From contig JALELM010000008.1 of the NCBI GenBank assembly GCA_022771805.1, forward strand, positions 62,001 through 126,000: a DNA stretch of 64,000 nucleotides. Direction: 5' to 3'. The notes below the pieces were generated by a model, which had not been told where the DNA came from, ran no database searches, and saw nothing but the letters and a program-made list of their open reading frames with translations. The DNA is from Veillonellaceae bacterium (GTDB taxonomy: Bacteria; Bacillota; Negativicutes; Veillonellales; Negativicoccaceae). Shown here one piece after another: positions 18,337 through 26,920 of the stretch. A program made the translations under genes and the position numbers. The stretch's first letter is position 1. Each line of letters starts with the position of its first letter.

Positions 18337-18660
18337 TTTTTCCTGTTTTTCGCCTGTTTTGGGGCAGACTACTCCTTAAATCTTTACAAACATTCAAGGC
18401 AACTTACTACATATCTAGTAGCCATAATCTGTATATTTATTCAGAGTAGTGACTGTAGGCCATAATACCACATTCATATATCCTTTTTTCTGCTAAACAT
18501 CTCCTCGGGCGGCTGGGCAGAAATCCCCCCCCCTTAGGTGAACTAAGAGGAGGGAATGATTGATAAAAAACTTGTATTCGTGTCATATGATCCGCCGCCG
18601 TCATTGTTCGTTATTCTGCCCCCCGAACTCCGGCTAAGCAACCCCACGGCTGAGGCACAT
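18337..18660. other. Non-coding stretch with a hairpin and a C9 tract
   Basis: I see no gene here. It is AT-richer than the flanks up to about 18480. Between 18501 and 18552 CTCCTC pairs with GAGGAG, enclosing a run of nine C residues (18525-18533) and a small CTTAG/CTAAG hairpin (18533-18547). An ATG at 18556 opens 91 codons but runs through the downstream promoter, hairpins and terminator, has its purine-rich site only one base away, and gives a composition unlike a real protein. Confidence 0.6.
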
Positions 18661-18689
18661 TTGACAAGTCATGCGTGCTCAAATATAAT
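18661..18689 (+). promoter_or_regulatory. Perfect consensus promoter driving the candidate small RNA
   Basis: TTGACA (18661-18666), 17-base spacer, TATAAT (18684-18689). The predicted start is about A18696. No plausible coding sequence lies between it and the terminator at 18779-18804. Confidence 0.88.
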
Positions 18690-18699
18690 GCTATCAGAA

Positions 18700-18775
18700 A
18701 GCGGTTTGCCCCACCAACATAAAAGGGGAGCGAAAAAAGCGGTTTGCCCTACCAACACAAAAAGGGGGCGAAAAA
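18700..18775 (+). repeat. 38-bp direct tandem repeat, two copies
   Basis: Copies at 18700-18737 and 18738-18775 are identical at 34 of 38 positions and directly adjacent. They form the body of the candidate small RNA. Confidence 0.95.
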
Positions 18776-18778
18776 AGC

Positions 18779-18804
18779 GGCGGGCGAAAGCCCGCCTTTT
18801 TCTT
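18779..18804 (+). terminator. Rho-independent terminator of the candidate small RNA
   Basis: GGCGGGC (18779-18785), tetraloop GAAA, GCCCGCC (18790-18796), then TTTTTCTT. The stem is perfect. Confidence 0.93.
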
Positions 18805-18937
18805 GCGGTTTTCGGGAGTGCTATATATTGACCCTTGCAAATGTGCAAGGTAACCGATCATATGTCTGTCACGCTAAAAGTATTTGCAATATGTTTTAAC
18901 AGCTGAAGAATTTACGGATCGCATCGTGCGGCATATC

Positions 18938-18966
18938 TTGCCAAGCGGTGCGGTTTGTGCTATACT
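18938..18966 (+). promoter_or_regulatory. rpsB-tsf promoter
   Basis: TTGCCA (18938-18943), 17-base spacer, TATACT (18961-18966). The predicted start near 18973 leaves a structured leader of about 97 bases before rpsB. Confidence 0.75.
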
Positions 18967-18981
18967 CTTATAGGTTTAATT

Positions 18982-19069
18982 ACACACGCTGGGGATTCGA
19001 GCAGCTGTGTCTCGTGGGAGGCTCTGCCGGAGAGGAAACAGCGGAGGTTAAAAACAGGAGGTTTTACAA
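18982..19069 (+). promoter_or_regulatory. Structured 5' leader of rpsB, possible autoregulatory element
   Basis: ACACA-C-GCTG (18982-18991) pairs with CAGC-TGTGT (19002-19010) around a purine-rich loop, followed by GGAGGCTC/GCCGGAGAG elements and the ribosome site AGGAGG. Ribosomal-protein leaders often bind their own product; this one matches no specific family I can name. Confidence 0.45.
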
Positions 19070-19837
19070 ATGGCAGTAGTATCAATGAAACAATTGTTGG
19101 AAGCGGGCGTTCATTTCGGACACCAGACGCGTCGTTGGAATCCGAAGATGGCGAAGTACATCTTCACGGAACGTAACGGGATCTACATCATCGACTTGCA
19201 GCAGACGGTGAAAAAAGTAGATGAAGCGTATGATTTTCTGCGTGATGTTGCGGCATCCGGCAAGTCGGTGCTGTTCGTCGGCACGAAAAAGCAGGCGCAG
19301 ACGACTATCCAGGAAGAAGCGGAACGCTGCAATATGTTCTATGTCAAAGAACGCTGGTTGGGCGGTATGCTGACCAACTACAAGACAATTCAGACGCGGA
19401 TCAAGCGGTTGAGAGATCTGGAAGCCATGGAAGAAGATGGTCGCTTCGATCTTTTGCCGAAGAAAGAAGTCATCGTGCTGCGCCGCGAAATGGCGAAGCT
19501 GGAAAAGTATCTCAACGGTATTAAAGACATGAAATCCTTGCCGGGCGCATTGGTTATCGTCGATCCGAAAAAAGAGCGGATCGCGGTGGCGGAAGCTCGC
19601 AAGCTGAATATCCCGATCGTGGCGACGGTGGACACGAACTGCGATCCGGACGAAATCGATTATCCGATTCCGGCCAATGACGATGCCATTCGGGCGGTAA
19701 AATTGCTGGTCGGCAAGATGGCGGATGCCGTGTTGGAAGGTCGCCAGGGCGAACAGAACGAAGAGGCGGCAGGCGAAGAAGTCGTGGAAGCGGCAGAAAT
19801 CGCAACGGAAGAAGCGGAAGAAACGACAGCAGAATAA
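19070..19837 (+). CDS. rpsB: 30S ribosomal protein S2
   Basis: S2, 255 residues, binds at the head-body junction of the 30S subunit and is needed for S1/mRNA binding. The N-terminal [22 protein letters not shown], the [11 protein letters not shown] segment, the GTKKQAQ motif, RWLGGMLTN and the [23 protein letters not shown] region are all standard. The C-terminal ~25 residues are a Glu/Ala-rich acidic tail. AGGAGG lies nine bases upstream of the ATG. It is followed after 27 bases by tsf, the usual rpsB-tsf pair, both served by the promoter at 18938. Confidence 0.98.
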   Translation: MAVVSMKQLLEAGVHFGHQTRRWNPKMAKYIFTERNGIYIIDLQQTVKKVDEAYDFLRDVAASGKSVLFVGTKKQAQTTIQEEAERCNMFYVKERWLGGMLTNYKTIQTRIKRLRDLEAMEEDGRFDLLPKKEVIVLRREMAKLEKYLNGIKDMKSLPGALVIVDPKKERIAVAEARKLNIPIVATVDTNCDPDEIDYPIPANDDAIRAVKLLVGKMADAVLEGRQGEQNEEAAGEEVVEAAEIATEEAEETTAE

Positions 19838-19864
19838 ACTGAGTACAAGAACAGGGGGACCCCA

Positions 19865-20512
19865 ATGATTACAGCGAGCATGGTAAAAGAATTGCGCGAA
19901 AAAACCGGCGCCGGCATGATGGACTGCAAGAAAGCACTCACGGCGGTGGACGGCGATATGGAAAAAGCGGTCGATTACCTGCGTGAGAAAGGGCTGGCGG
20001 CCGCTGCGAAGAAAGCGGATCGCGTTGCCGCGGAAGGCGCGGTCGGTTCCTACATTCATGCGGGCGGAAAGATCGGTGTCTTGGTCGAAGTCAACTGCGA
20101 AACGGACTTCGTTGCCAAGACCGAAGAGTTCCAGGATCTGGTGAAGGATATTGCGATGCAGGTGGCGGCGGCAAATCCGTTGTACCTGCGGCGGGAAGAC
20201 GTGCCGGCGGAAGTGATCGAGCATGAACGCGAAGTATTGCGCCAGCAGGCCTTGAACGAAGGAAAGCCGGAAGCGATTGTGGAGCGCATGATCGACGGTC
20301 GAATTGAAAAGTATTATCGTGAAAATTGCCTCTTGGAGCAGGCATTCATCAAAGACGGCGATAAGTCGGTAGCCGATGTCATTACGGAAAAGATTGCGAA
20401 GATCGGTGAAAACATCAGTGTTCGTCGCTACGCGCGCTATCAACTCGGCGAAGGAATTGAAAAGAGACAGGATGACTTCGTATCGGAAGTAATGGCCACA
20501 GTGAAACAATAA
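19865..20512 (+). CDS. tsf: Elongation factor Ts (short form)
   Basis: EF-Ts exchanges GDP for GTP on EF-Tu. The 215-residue protein has the N-terminal UBA-like domain ([16 protein letters not shown]), the core [10 protein letters not shown] motif in [15 protein letters not shown], and [15 protein letters not shown] near the C-terminus. It is a short form like those of some thermophiles and clostridia, compared with about 283-293 residues in E. coli and Bacillus; the second core subdomain is reduced. A GGGGG ribosome site is a few bases upstream. Its stop codon lies within the first arm of the terminator hairpin that ends the operon. Confidence 0.97.
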   Translation: MITASMVKELREKTGAGMMDCKKALTAVDGDMEKAVDYLREKGLAAAAKKADRVAAEGAVGSYIHAGGKIGVLVEVNCETDFVAKTEEFQDLVKDIAMQVAAANPLYLRREDVPAEVIEHEREVLRQQALNEGKPEAIVERMIDGRIEKYYRENCLLEQAFIKDGDKSVADVITEKIAKIGENISVRRYARYQLGEGIEKRQDDFVSEVMATVKQ

Positions 20513-20539
20513 GAGAACACATTTGTGTTCTCTTATTTT
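20508..20539 (+). terminator. Rho-independent terminator after tsf, overlapping its stop codon
   Basis: AATAAGAGAACAC (20508-20520) pairs with GTGTTCTCTTATT (20525-20537) around ATTT. The T tract is short, so termination may be partial and let transcription reach pyrH, which has no clear promoter of its own. Confidence 0.7.
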
Positions 20540-20543
20540 CTAG

Positions 20544-21849
<1,306 letters not shown>

Positions 21850-21856
21850 GTCCGAC

Positions 21857-22102
21857 ATGACCGGAGATATCCTAGGCAGACCGTTTGCCGAGGTCAGCGC
21901 AGAGCTGAACAAGGCCGGTCTGCCTTGTTCCGTTTCTGAAACACATACGACAAGTCGTTTTTTCCGGGTGGCACCGGCAGTGCAGTATATCGTGCGCTGT
22001 ACCGGCGACGGCCGGGTGGTGACTTGTGCCAAACAGGTGTACAGCGATTCGGTGAATGCATGCTTGCGAGCCGAAGGTAAGGAGGAGTATGTCATCGAGT
22101 AG
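21857..22102 (+). CDS. Small conserved-context protein of unknown function
   Basis: An 81-residue soluble protein between frr and uppS. The first half (ILGRPFAEVSAELNKAGL) has the pattern of a PASTA or similar small alpha/beta unit, a helix then strands, but I cannot assign a family with confidence. The second half has two cysteines in YIVRCTGDGRVVTCAKQV. GGAGG at 21840-21844 is the likely ribosome site, twelve bases upstream, a little far. Codon use matches the neighbours and the gene overlaps the uppS start by 14 bases, which supports it being real and translated as part of the operon. Confidence 0.65.
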   Translation: MTGDILGRPFAEVSAELNKAGLPCSVSETHTTSRFFRVAPAVQYIVRCTGDGRVVTCAKQVYSDSVNACLRAEGKEEYVIE

Positions 22103-22814
22103 CAAAGCCGTTTTGCCGAAGCATGTGGCGATTATTCTGGACGGCAACGGGCGTTGGGCGAAACAACGCGGTCTGCCGCGCAATTTCGGCCATAAAAAAG
22201 GTGCGGAGAATGTCAAGGAAATTGTACGCGCGGCGAGCGATGCGGGCGTAAAGATTTTGACGCTGTATGCGTTTTCCACGGAGAATTGGAAGCGTTCGGC
22301 TGCCGAAGTGCGAATTTTAATGGAATTGTTCGGCATCTATCTGGAGAGTTATACGGAGGAGCTCCGGGCGCAGCAGGTGCGGGTGCATATCATCGGCGAA
22401 AGAGGGGATTTGGCAGCCGGTCTGCAGGCGAAGGCGGAGCGACTGGAAGCCGCCACGGCGATGAATACCGGCATGGTGCTGAATATCGCCATCAATTACG
22501 GCGGCCGCACGGAATTGCTGCGGGCGATGGCGGCGTATGCGGCGACCTTGCCGCAACCGGCCGAGCCGTCGGCATGGACGGAAGAGGGCTTGGCGGCGCA
22601 CTTGTATCCTGGGGCGCAGGACGATGTGGATCTGCTGATCCGCACGGGCGGCGATTTTCGAATTAGCAATTTTCTGCTGTGGCAGATCTCGTATGCGGAG
22701 CTGTATTTTACGCCGACATTATGGCCGGACTTTACCGCGGCGGAGCTGCGGAGCGCTTTGCAGAATTTCGGCCGGCGTGAGCGGCGCTTCGGCGGCGTAA
22801 GCGAAGGGGGGTAG
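22089..22814 (+). CDS. uppS: Isoprenyl transferase (undecaprenyl diphosphate synthase)
   Basis: UppS condenses isopentenyl units onto farnesyl diphosphate to make the C55 lipid carrier for wall polymers. The cis-prenyltransferase motifs are complete: HVAIILDGNGRWAKQRG with the catalytic Asp, FGHKKGAENV, TLYAFSTENWKR, AINYGGRTELLRA and the C-terminal DVDLLIRTGGDFRISNFLLWQISYAELYF. Length from ATG 22089 is 241 residues. AAGGAGG is close upstream; the longer in-frame start at 22056 precedes that site and was rejected. It works with cdsA, dxr, ispG and ispDF in this window on the isoprenoid and lipid side. Confidence 0.97.
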   Translation: MSSSSKAVLPKHVAIILDGNGRWAKQRGLPRNFGHKKGAENVKEIVRAASDAGVKILTLYAFSTENWKRSAAEVRILMELFGIYLESYTEELRAQQVRVHIIGERGDLAAGLQAKAERLEAATAMNTGMVLNIAINYGGRTELLRAMAAYAATLPQPAEPSAWTEEGLAAHLYPGAQDDVDLLIRTGGDFRISNFLLWQISYAELYFTPTLWPDFTAAELRSALQNFGRRERRFGGVSEGG

Positions 22815-22816
22815 AG

Positions 22817-23626
22817 ATGTTACGAGTCAGGATATGGACGGCGCTCCTGGGAGTATCAGTCAGCATACCCGTCGTCTATTACGGCGGTGTGGTATTGACC
22901 TTGACCGTCTGGGCCTTGGCCATGTTGGCATTAAACGAATATCGTGATATGTTGGCAGCGAGGGGCAGTGAAACTTCGCTTCCGCTTATGGCACTGGGAG
23001 GGACGATCCTGCTCGGCGTGGCTCATTGGCGGCCGGTTTTTCTGCCGGTCATGTTGCCGCTCGTGCTGCCGCTTCTCTTCGGTTTGTTGCTGCTCAGTCA
23101 TCGCGACGATTTTCGTTCGATCCTGTTTACGATGTTCGGCACCTGGTACGTTGCGATCGGTTTCGGCAGCATGGTGCTGCTGCGGCAGTTGGACGGTATC
23201 CCTTGGTACTTGCCGAATACGGGGGTGTTTTGGCTGATGTTTGCGGTCTTGGGCACATGGCTGAGCGACGTCGGCGCATTCTTTCTCGGTCGGCGTTACG
23301 GCCGGCGGCCGCTGGCTCCGACAATCAGCCCGAACAAGACTTGGGAGGGCTTTGTCGGCGGGGGCGTGGTGGCGGTATTGGGGCTGCTTTTGTATGCGGC
23401 GGCATTCGGCCATTATTCCTCGCAAGTGGCGGTATTGGCCGTTCTCGTCGCGATGGCGGCGCCTTTGGGAGATCTGTTCGAATCTTCGCTGAAGCGGTAC
23501 TGTCGGGTGAAGGACTCGGGAACGTTGTTGCCGGGACACGGCGGTATTTTAGACCGATTTGACAGCCTGATGTTCGTTTCGCCGGTGTTGTATGCGGGGA
23601 TAATGTTGTTTACGGGTGGAATATGA
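22817..23626 (+). CDS. cdsA: Phosphatidate cytidylyltransferase
   Basis: CdsA makes CDP-diacylglycerol from phosphatidate and CTP, the branch point of phospholipid synthesis. The 269-residue integral membrane protein has about seven to eight hydrophobic segments and the C-terminal signature SSLKRYCRVKDSG followed by PGHGGILDRFDSL, which holds the metal-binding Asp residues. The DVGAFFLGRRYGRRPLAPTISPNKTWEG segment is also characteristic. Only two bases separate it from uppS; its stop overlaps the dxr start. Confidence 0.96.
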   Translation: MLRVRIWTALLGVSVSIPVVYYGGVVLTLTVWALAMLALNEYRDMLAARGSETSLPLMALGGTILLGVAHWRPVFLPVMLPLVLPLLFGLLLLSHRDDFRSILFTMFGTWYVAIGFGSMVLLRQLDGIPWYLPNTGVFWLMFAVLGTWLSDVGAFFLGRRYGRRPLAPTISPNKTWEGFVGGGVVAVLGLLLYAAAFGHYSSQVAVLAVLVAMAAPLGDLFESSLKRYCRVKDSGTLLPGHGGILDRFDSLMFVSPVLYAGIMLFTGGI

Positions 23627-24789
23627 ATCATATAGCCATACTGGGAAGTACCGGCTCGATCGGCACACAGGCGCTGGAGGTCATCCGCCATTTGCCGGAA
23701 CGCTCGCGGGTGACGGTATTGACGGCACATACGCAAATTGATTTGCTGGAACGGCAGATGCGGGAGTTTGAGCCTCTGGCGGTTGCCGTGACGGATCCGG
23801 AGGCGGCGGCACGTCTGCGGGCGCGCTATGCGGGACCCGTGCGGATCTTCAGCGGTGCGCGGGCGCTTTGTGAGGCAGCGGTTCTGCCTGAGACGGATAC
23901 GGTATTGACGGCGGTTTCGGGCGCGGTCGGTATCGAGCCGACACTGGCGGCGATCGCCGCGGGGAAAACGATTGCGCTGGCGAATAAAGAAACATTGGTC
24001 GCCGCGGGCGATCTGGTTACCGCCCGGGCGGCCGAAGCCGGGGTGCGTATCCTGCCGGTAGACAGCGAACACAGCGCTATTTTTCAGTGCTTGGAAGGGC
24101 GGGGGCCCGCAGCGGCGGAACGATTGATTCTGACCGCATCCGGCGGCCCGTTCCGCGGCTACGCGAAGTCGCAGCTGGCGGAGGTCACCGTGGCGGACTG
24201 TTTGCGGCATCCCACTTGGAATATGGGGAGAAAAATTACCATCGATTCCGCGACCTTATTCAATAAAGGACTGGAAGTGATTGAGGCGCATCATCTGTTC
24301 GGGATGGACTATGATGCGATTCGGGTTACGGTACATCCGCAGAGTATCGTCCATTCCATGGTGGAATTGCGAGACGGGGCGGTACTGGCACAATTGGGCG
24401 TGCCGGACATGAAGTTGCCGATTCAGCTGGCATTTACCTACCCGGAACGCTTGCCGGTTCCGGAGGAACGATTGAATTGGGCGGAAACGCTTGACCTGCA
24501 CTTTGAACCGCCGGCAACGGATGTATTCCGTTCGCTGCCTTTGGCCTATGCGGCGGGAAAGGTCGGGAAATCCGCACCGCTGGCGCTGAATGCGGCGAAT
24601 GAAGTCGCCGTGGCTGCTTTTTGTGACGGGGCGATCGGCTTTTTGGCCATCTTCGCCGTCGTCGAGAATGTGTTGGCGGCACATCAGCCCGCCGAATTGC
24701 GCGACTGGGCAGATATCGTTGCGGCGGATACGGCGGCGCGGGCGCGGGCGAAAGAAGAAGTGCGGCGTTTGCAAAAGCTGCGGGTCTGA
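23623..24789 (+). CDS. dxr: 1-deoxy-D-xylulose 5-phosphate reductoisomerase
   Basis: DXR converts DXP to MEP with NADPH, the first committed step of the non-mevalonate isoprenoid pathway. The 388-residue protein has the N-terminal nucleotide motif LGSTGSIGTQALEV, the central LANKETLVAAG, the metal/substrate segment PVDSEHSAIFQ, the flexible loop region SGGPFRG, HPTWNMGRKITIDSATLFNKGLE, and the C-terminal helical domain. The ATG overlaps the cdsA stop (ATGA). With ispG and ispDF in this window, four MEP-pathway activities are encoded here. Confidence 0.97.
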   Translation: MNHIAILGSTGSIGTQALEVIRHLPERSRVTVLTAHTQIDLLERQMREFEPLAVAVTDPEAAARLRARYAGPVRIFSGARALCEAAVLPETDTVLTAVSGAVGIEPTLAAIAAGKTIALANKETLVAAGDLVTARAAEAGVRILPVDSEHSAIFQCLEGRGPAAAERLILTASGGPFRGYAKSQLAEVTVADCLRHPTWNMGRKITIDSATLFNKGLEVIEAHHLFGMDYDAIRVTVHPQSIVHSMVELRDGAVLAQLGVPDMKLPIQLAFTYPERLPVPEERLNWAETLDLHFEPPATDVFRSLPLAYAAGKVGKSAPLALNAANEVAVAAFCDGAIGFLAIFAVVENVLAAHQPAELRDWADIVAADTAARARAKEEVRRLQKLRV

Positions 24790-24807
24790 CAGACGGGAGG
24801 AAGCATA

Positions 24808-25845
24808 GTGATTACGATACTTGCCACCATTTTCGTGTTTGCCGTGATCGTGTTGGTACATGAGTGGGGGCATTTCATTACGGCGAAGCTCACGGGGATG
24901 CGTGTGGACGAATTTGCGATCGGTTTCGGTCCCAAGCTGTGGAGCCGCCGCCGGGGGGAAACCGTATATTCCGTGCGGGCGTTGCCGTTGGGCGGGTTTA
25001 ACCAAATCGCCGGCATGACGGAAGAACAGGCGGCGGAAGAACAGGTTCCGCGGGAGAAGGCCTTTATTTACAAGTCAGCGCCGGCAAGATTGCTGGTCAT
25101 TTGCGCGGGCGCATTGATGAATTTTGTTTTGGCGTATGTACTGATTACCGGCGTATTTTTGACGAACGGTATGAGCACGGTGGATGATCGGCCGATCGTC
25201 GGAACGATTTTGCCCACGGCAACCGCATCGGTGCAGCAACTGGAGCCGGGCGATCGGATTCTGGCGATTCAGAACGAGCCGGTGACGCATTGGCGGGAGA
25301 TTTCACCGTTGATGCAAACGCATCGCGGCGAAGTGGTATCGCTCCGGATCGAACGGGCGGGCGAGGAACGGACGATCGAAGTTATTCCGGGAGAAGCCGA
25401 AGGCCGTGTCGTGCTGGGGATCATGCCGAATGTACTGCAACGTGATTTGAGTTTCGGCGAGGCGTTGCGGGAGGGATATAATCGTTGTGTCGATATTTTG
25501 CGCCAGATGTATGCCGGTCTCGCCGAGCTGGTCAGCGGCAAAGGGGATGCTTCCGGTTTTGCCGGGCCGTTGGGAATTGCGCAAATGGCAGGCTCGGTCG
25601 CCAGCATCGGCTTTGTCAATCTGATTTTGTTTACGGCGATCCTCAGCTTGAATCTGGGTGTCATCAATTTGTTGCCGATCCCGTTGCTGGATGGCGGGCG
25701 GCTGGTCGTGATCGTTGTGGAGAGCCTGCTCGGGCGGCATTTGGACGAAAAAGTATTGTATTATATTCAAATGACGGGAGCGGCGGTTCTGTTTATGATT
25801 TTCATCTTTGCGACAGGTAATGATTTGTGGAGACTGTTCCGCTAA
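24808..25845 (+). CDS. rseP: Site-2 intramembrane metalloprotease RseP/RasP
   Basis: An integral membrane zinc protease that cuts anti-sigma factors and leftover signal peptides within the bilayer. The 345-residue protein has the HExxH motif in the first membrane helix (His18, Glu19, His22 in VHEWGHF), a PDZ domain (about residues 130-205, VQQLEPGDRILAIQNEPV), and the third zinc ligand in LLPIPLLDGGRL (Asp295). It starts with GTG; GGGAGGAAG is about five bases upstream. Position between dxr and ispG is the usual one in Firmicutes. Confidence 0.96.
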   Translation: MITILATIFVFAVIVLVHEWGHFITAKLTGMRVDEFAIGFGPKLWSRRRGETVYSVRALPLGGFNQIAGMTEEQAAEEQVPREKAFIYKSAPARLLVICAGALMNFVLAYVLITGVFLTNGMSTVDDRPIVGTILPTATASVQQLEPGDRILAIQNEPVTHWREISPLMQTHRGEVVSLRIERAGEERTIEVIPGEAEGRVVLGIMPNVLQRDLSFGEALREGYNRCVDILRQMYAGLAELVSGKGDASGFAGPLGIAQMAGSVASIGFVNLILFTAILSLNLGVINLLPIPLLDGGRLVVIVVESLLGRHLDEKVLYYIQMTGAAVLFMIFIFATGNDLWRLFR

Positions 25846-25856
25846 CGGAGAAAGAC

Positions 25857-26918
25857 ATGCGTAGAAAGACAAGACAGATTCGCCTCGGCGGGGTACCGAT
25901 CGGTGGCGATGCGCCGGTATCCATTCAATCCATGTCGACGTTCAGCCCGACGGATACGGCTGCCTGCGCGGCGCAAATACAGGCCTTGGGCGAGCTCGGT
26001 TGCGATATTGTCCGGGTGGCCGTGCCGAATCGGGCGGCGGCGCTGGCGATTGCCGAGTTGAAACAGAGGACGGAAGTCCCGCTGGTGGCGGATATTCATT
26101 TCGATTATCGTCTGGCGCTGGATGCATTGGCTGCCGGTGTGGACGGCTTGCGGATCAATCCGGGCAATATCGGCGGGATGGATAATGTCCTGGCCGTGGT
26201 GGAGCGAGCCAAGCCGAAGCAAATTCCGATTCGGATCGGGATCAATGCGGGCTCGCTGCCGGAGCATATTCTGGCCGAGTACGGCGGACATCCGACGGCG
26301 GCAGGGATGGTCGCCGCCGCGTTGGAACATATCCGGCTGCTGGAACAGGCGGACTATCGGGAAATGAAAATATCGCTGAAATCGACCGATGTGCCGATGA
26401 TGGTGCGCGCCTATCGCAGCCTGGCGGAAAAAGTGGAGTATCCGCTGCATTTGGGTGTTACCGAAGCGGGAACTCTCATGCGCGGCAGTATCAAGTCGGC
26501 GATGGGGATCGGCGCCCTGCTCTTGGACGGCATCGGCGATACGATCCGCGTCTCGTTGACGGCGGATCCGGCGGAAGAGGTGCGGGTCGCAAAATGGATC
26601 CTTTCCTCCGCCGGCATATCTTCGTACGGCGCGATCCTGATTTCCTGCCCGACCTGCGGACGTTGCCAAGTTGACTTGATCGGCATGGCTCGTGAGGTGG
26701 AGCAGCGGATCGAGAAGATCAAGGCACCGCTGCGGATTGCCGTGATGGGTTGTATCGTCAACGGACCCGGCGAAGCGCGTGAAGCGGATTTCGGTATCGC
26801 GGGAGGAAACGGCCGCGGCGTGATTTTCCGCAAGGGCGAAGTATTGCGGACGGTTCCGGAAGCGGAATTGGTCGATGAATTGATGAAAGAAATTGAATTA
26901 TATCTTCAGGGGGAATGA
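25857..26918 (+). CDS. ispG: 4-hydroxy-3-methylbut-2-en-1-yl diphosphate synthase (flavodoxin type)
   Basis: IspG reduces MEcPP to HMBPP with a 4Fe-4S cluster, the penultimate MEP-pathway step. The 353-residue short bacterial form has a TIM-barrel start (VPIGGDAPVSIQSMSTFS), DIHFDYRLAL, RINPGNIGG, and cluster ligands Cys264 and Cys267 in SCPTCGRC and Cys299 in GCIVNGPGEA. The ATG at 25857 has GGAGAAAG upstream; the in-frame 25827 start lies inside rseP. Its stop overlaps a possible ATG of proS. Confidence 0.97.
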   Translation: MRRKTRQIRLGGVPIGGDAPVSIQSMSTFSPTDTAACAAQIQALGELGCDIVRVAVPNRAAALAIAELKQRTEVPLVADIHFDYRLALDALAAGVDGLRINPGNIGGMDNVLAVVERAKPKQIPIRIGINAGSLPEHILAEYGGHPTAAGMVAAALEHIRLLEQADYREMKISLKSTDVPMMVRAYRSLAEKVEYPLHLGVTEAGTLMRGSIKSAMGIGALLLDGIGDTIRVSLTADPAEEVRVAKWILSSAGISSYGAILISCPTCGRCQVDLIGMAREVEQRIEKIKAPLRIAVMGCIVNGPGEAREADFGIAGGNGRGVIFRKGEVLRTVPEAELVDELMKEIELYLQGE

Positions 26919-26920
26919 GC

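Larger units (their letters stand above)
18696..18804 (+). ncRNA. Candidate small RNA: two tandem 38-nt hairpin units plus intrinsic terminator
   Basis: The interval between a perfect promoter and a perfect terminator is about 108 nt. It consists of two 38-base direct repeats (18700-18737 and 18738-18775) that differ at four positions. Each can fold: unit 1 pairs TTTGCCCC with GGGG-AG-CGAA; unit 2 pairs TTTGCCCT with GGGGCGAA. The differences keep a stem in both. The loops expose ACCAACAT and ACCAACAC followed by A-rich sequence. The 3' end is the terminator GGCGGGC-GAAA-GCCCGCC with five T residues, a typical end for an Hfq-dependent RNA; hfq is encoded at 5147. No open frame of sensible composition is present. 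I do not recognise a known RNA family. Confidence 0.7.

Noticed and set aside
18696-18775. Possible minimal CRISPR array
   Set aside because: Two directly adjacent 38-bp repeats with no spacer between them, no cas genes, and a promoter and terminator that better fit a small RNA.
18556-18831. 91-codon open frame on + strand
   Set aside because: It runs through the consensus promoter, the tandem hairpins and the terminator, repeats itself because of the 38-bp repeats, and its purine-rich site is one base from the ATG.
17677-18936. Insertion sequence or integrated element in the AT-rich patch
   Set aside because: No transposase, integrase, terminal inverted repeats or target duplication were seen.
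18955-19176. 73-codon frame overlapping the rpsB start
   Set aside because: Overlaps the rpsB leader and first codons in another frame, lacks a ribosome site, and begins inside the promoter.
26880-26920. T-box or other riboswitch before proS (also before gltX)
   Set aside because: The genes follow their upstream neighbours with almost no gap; there is no room for a leader.
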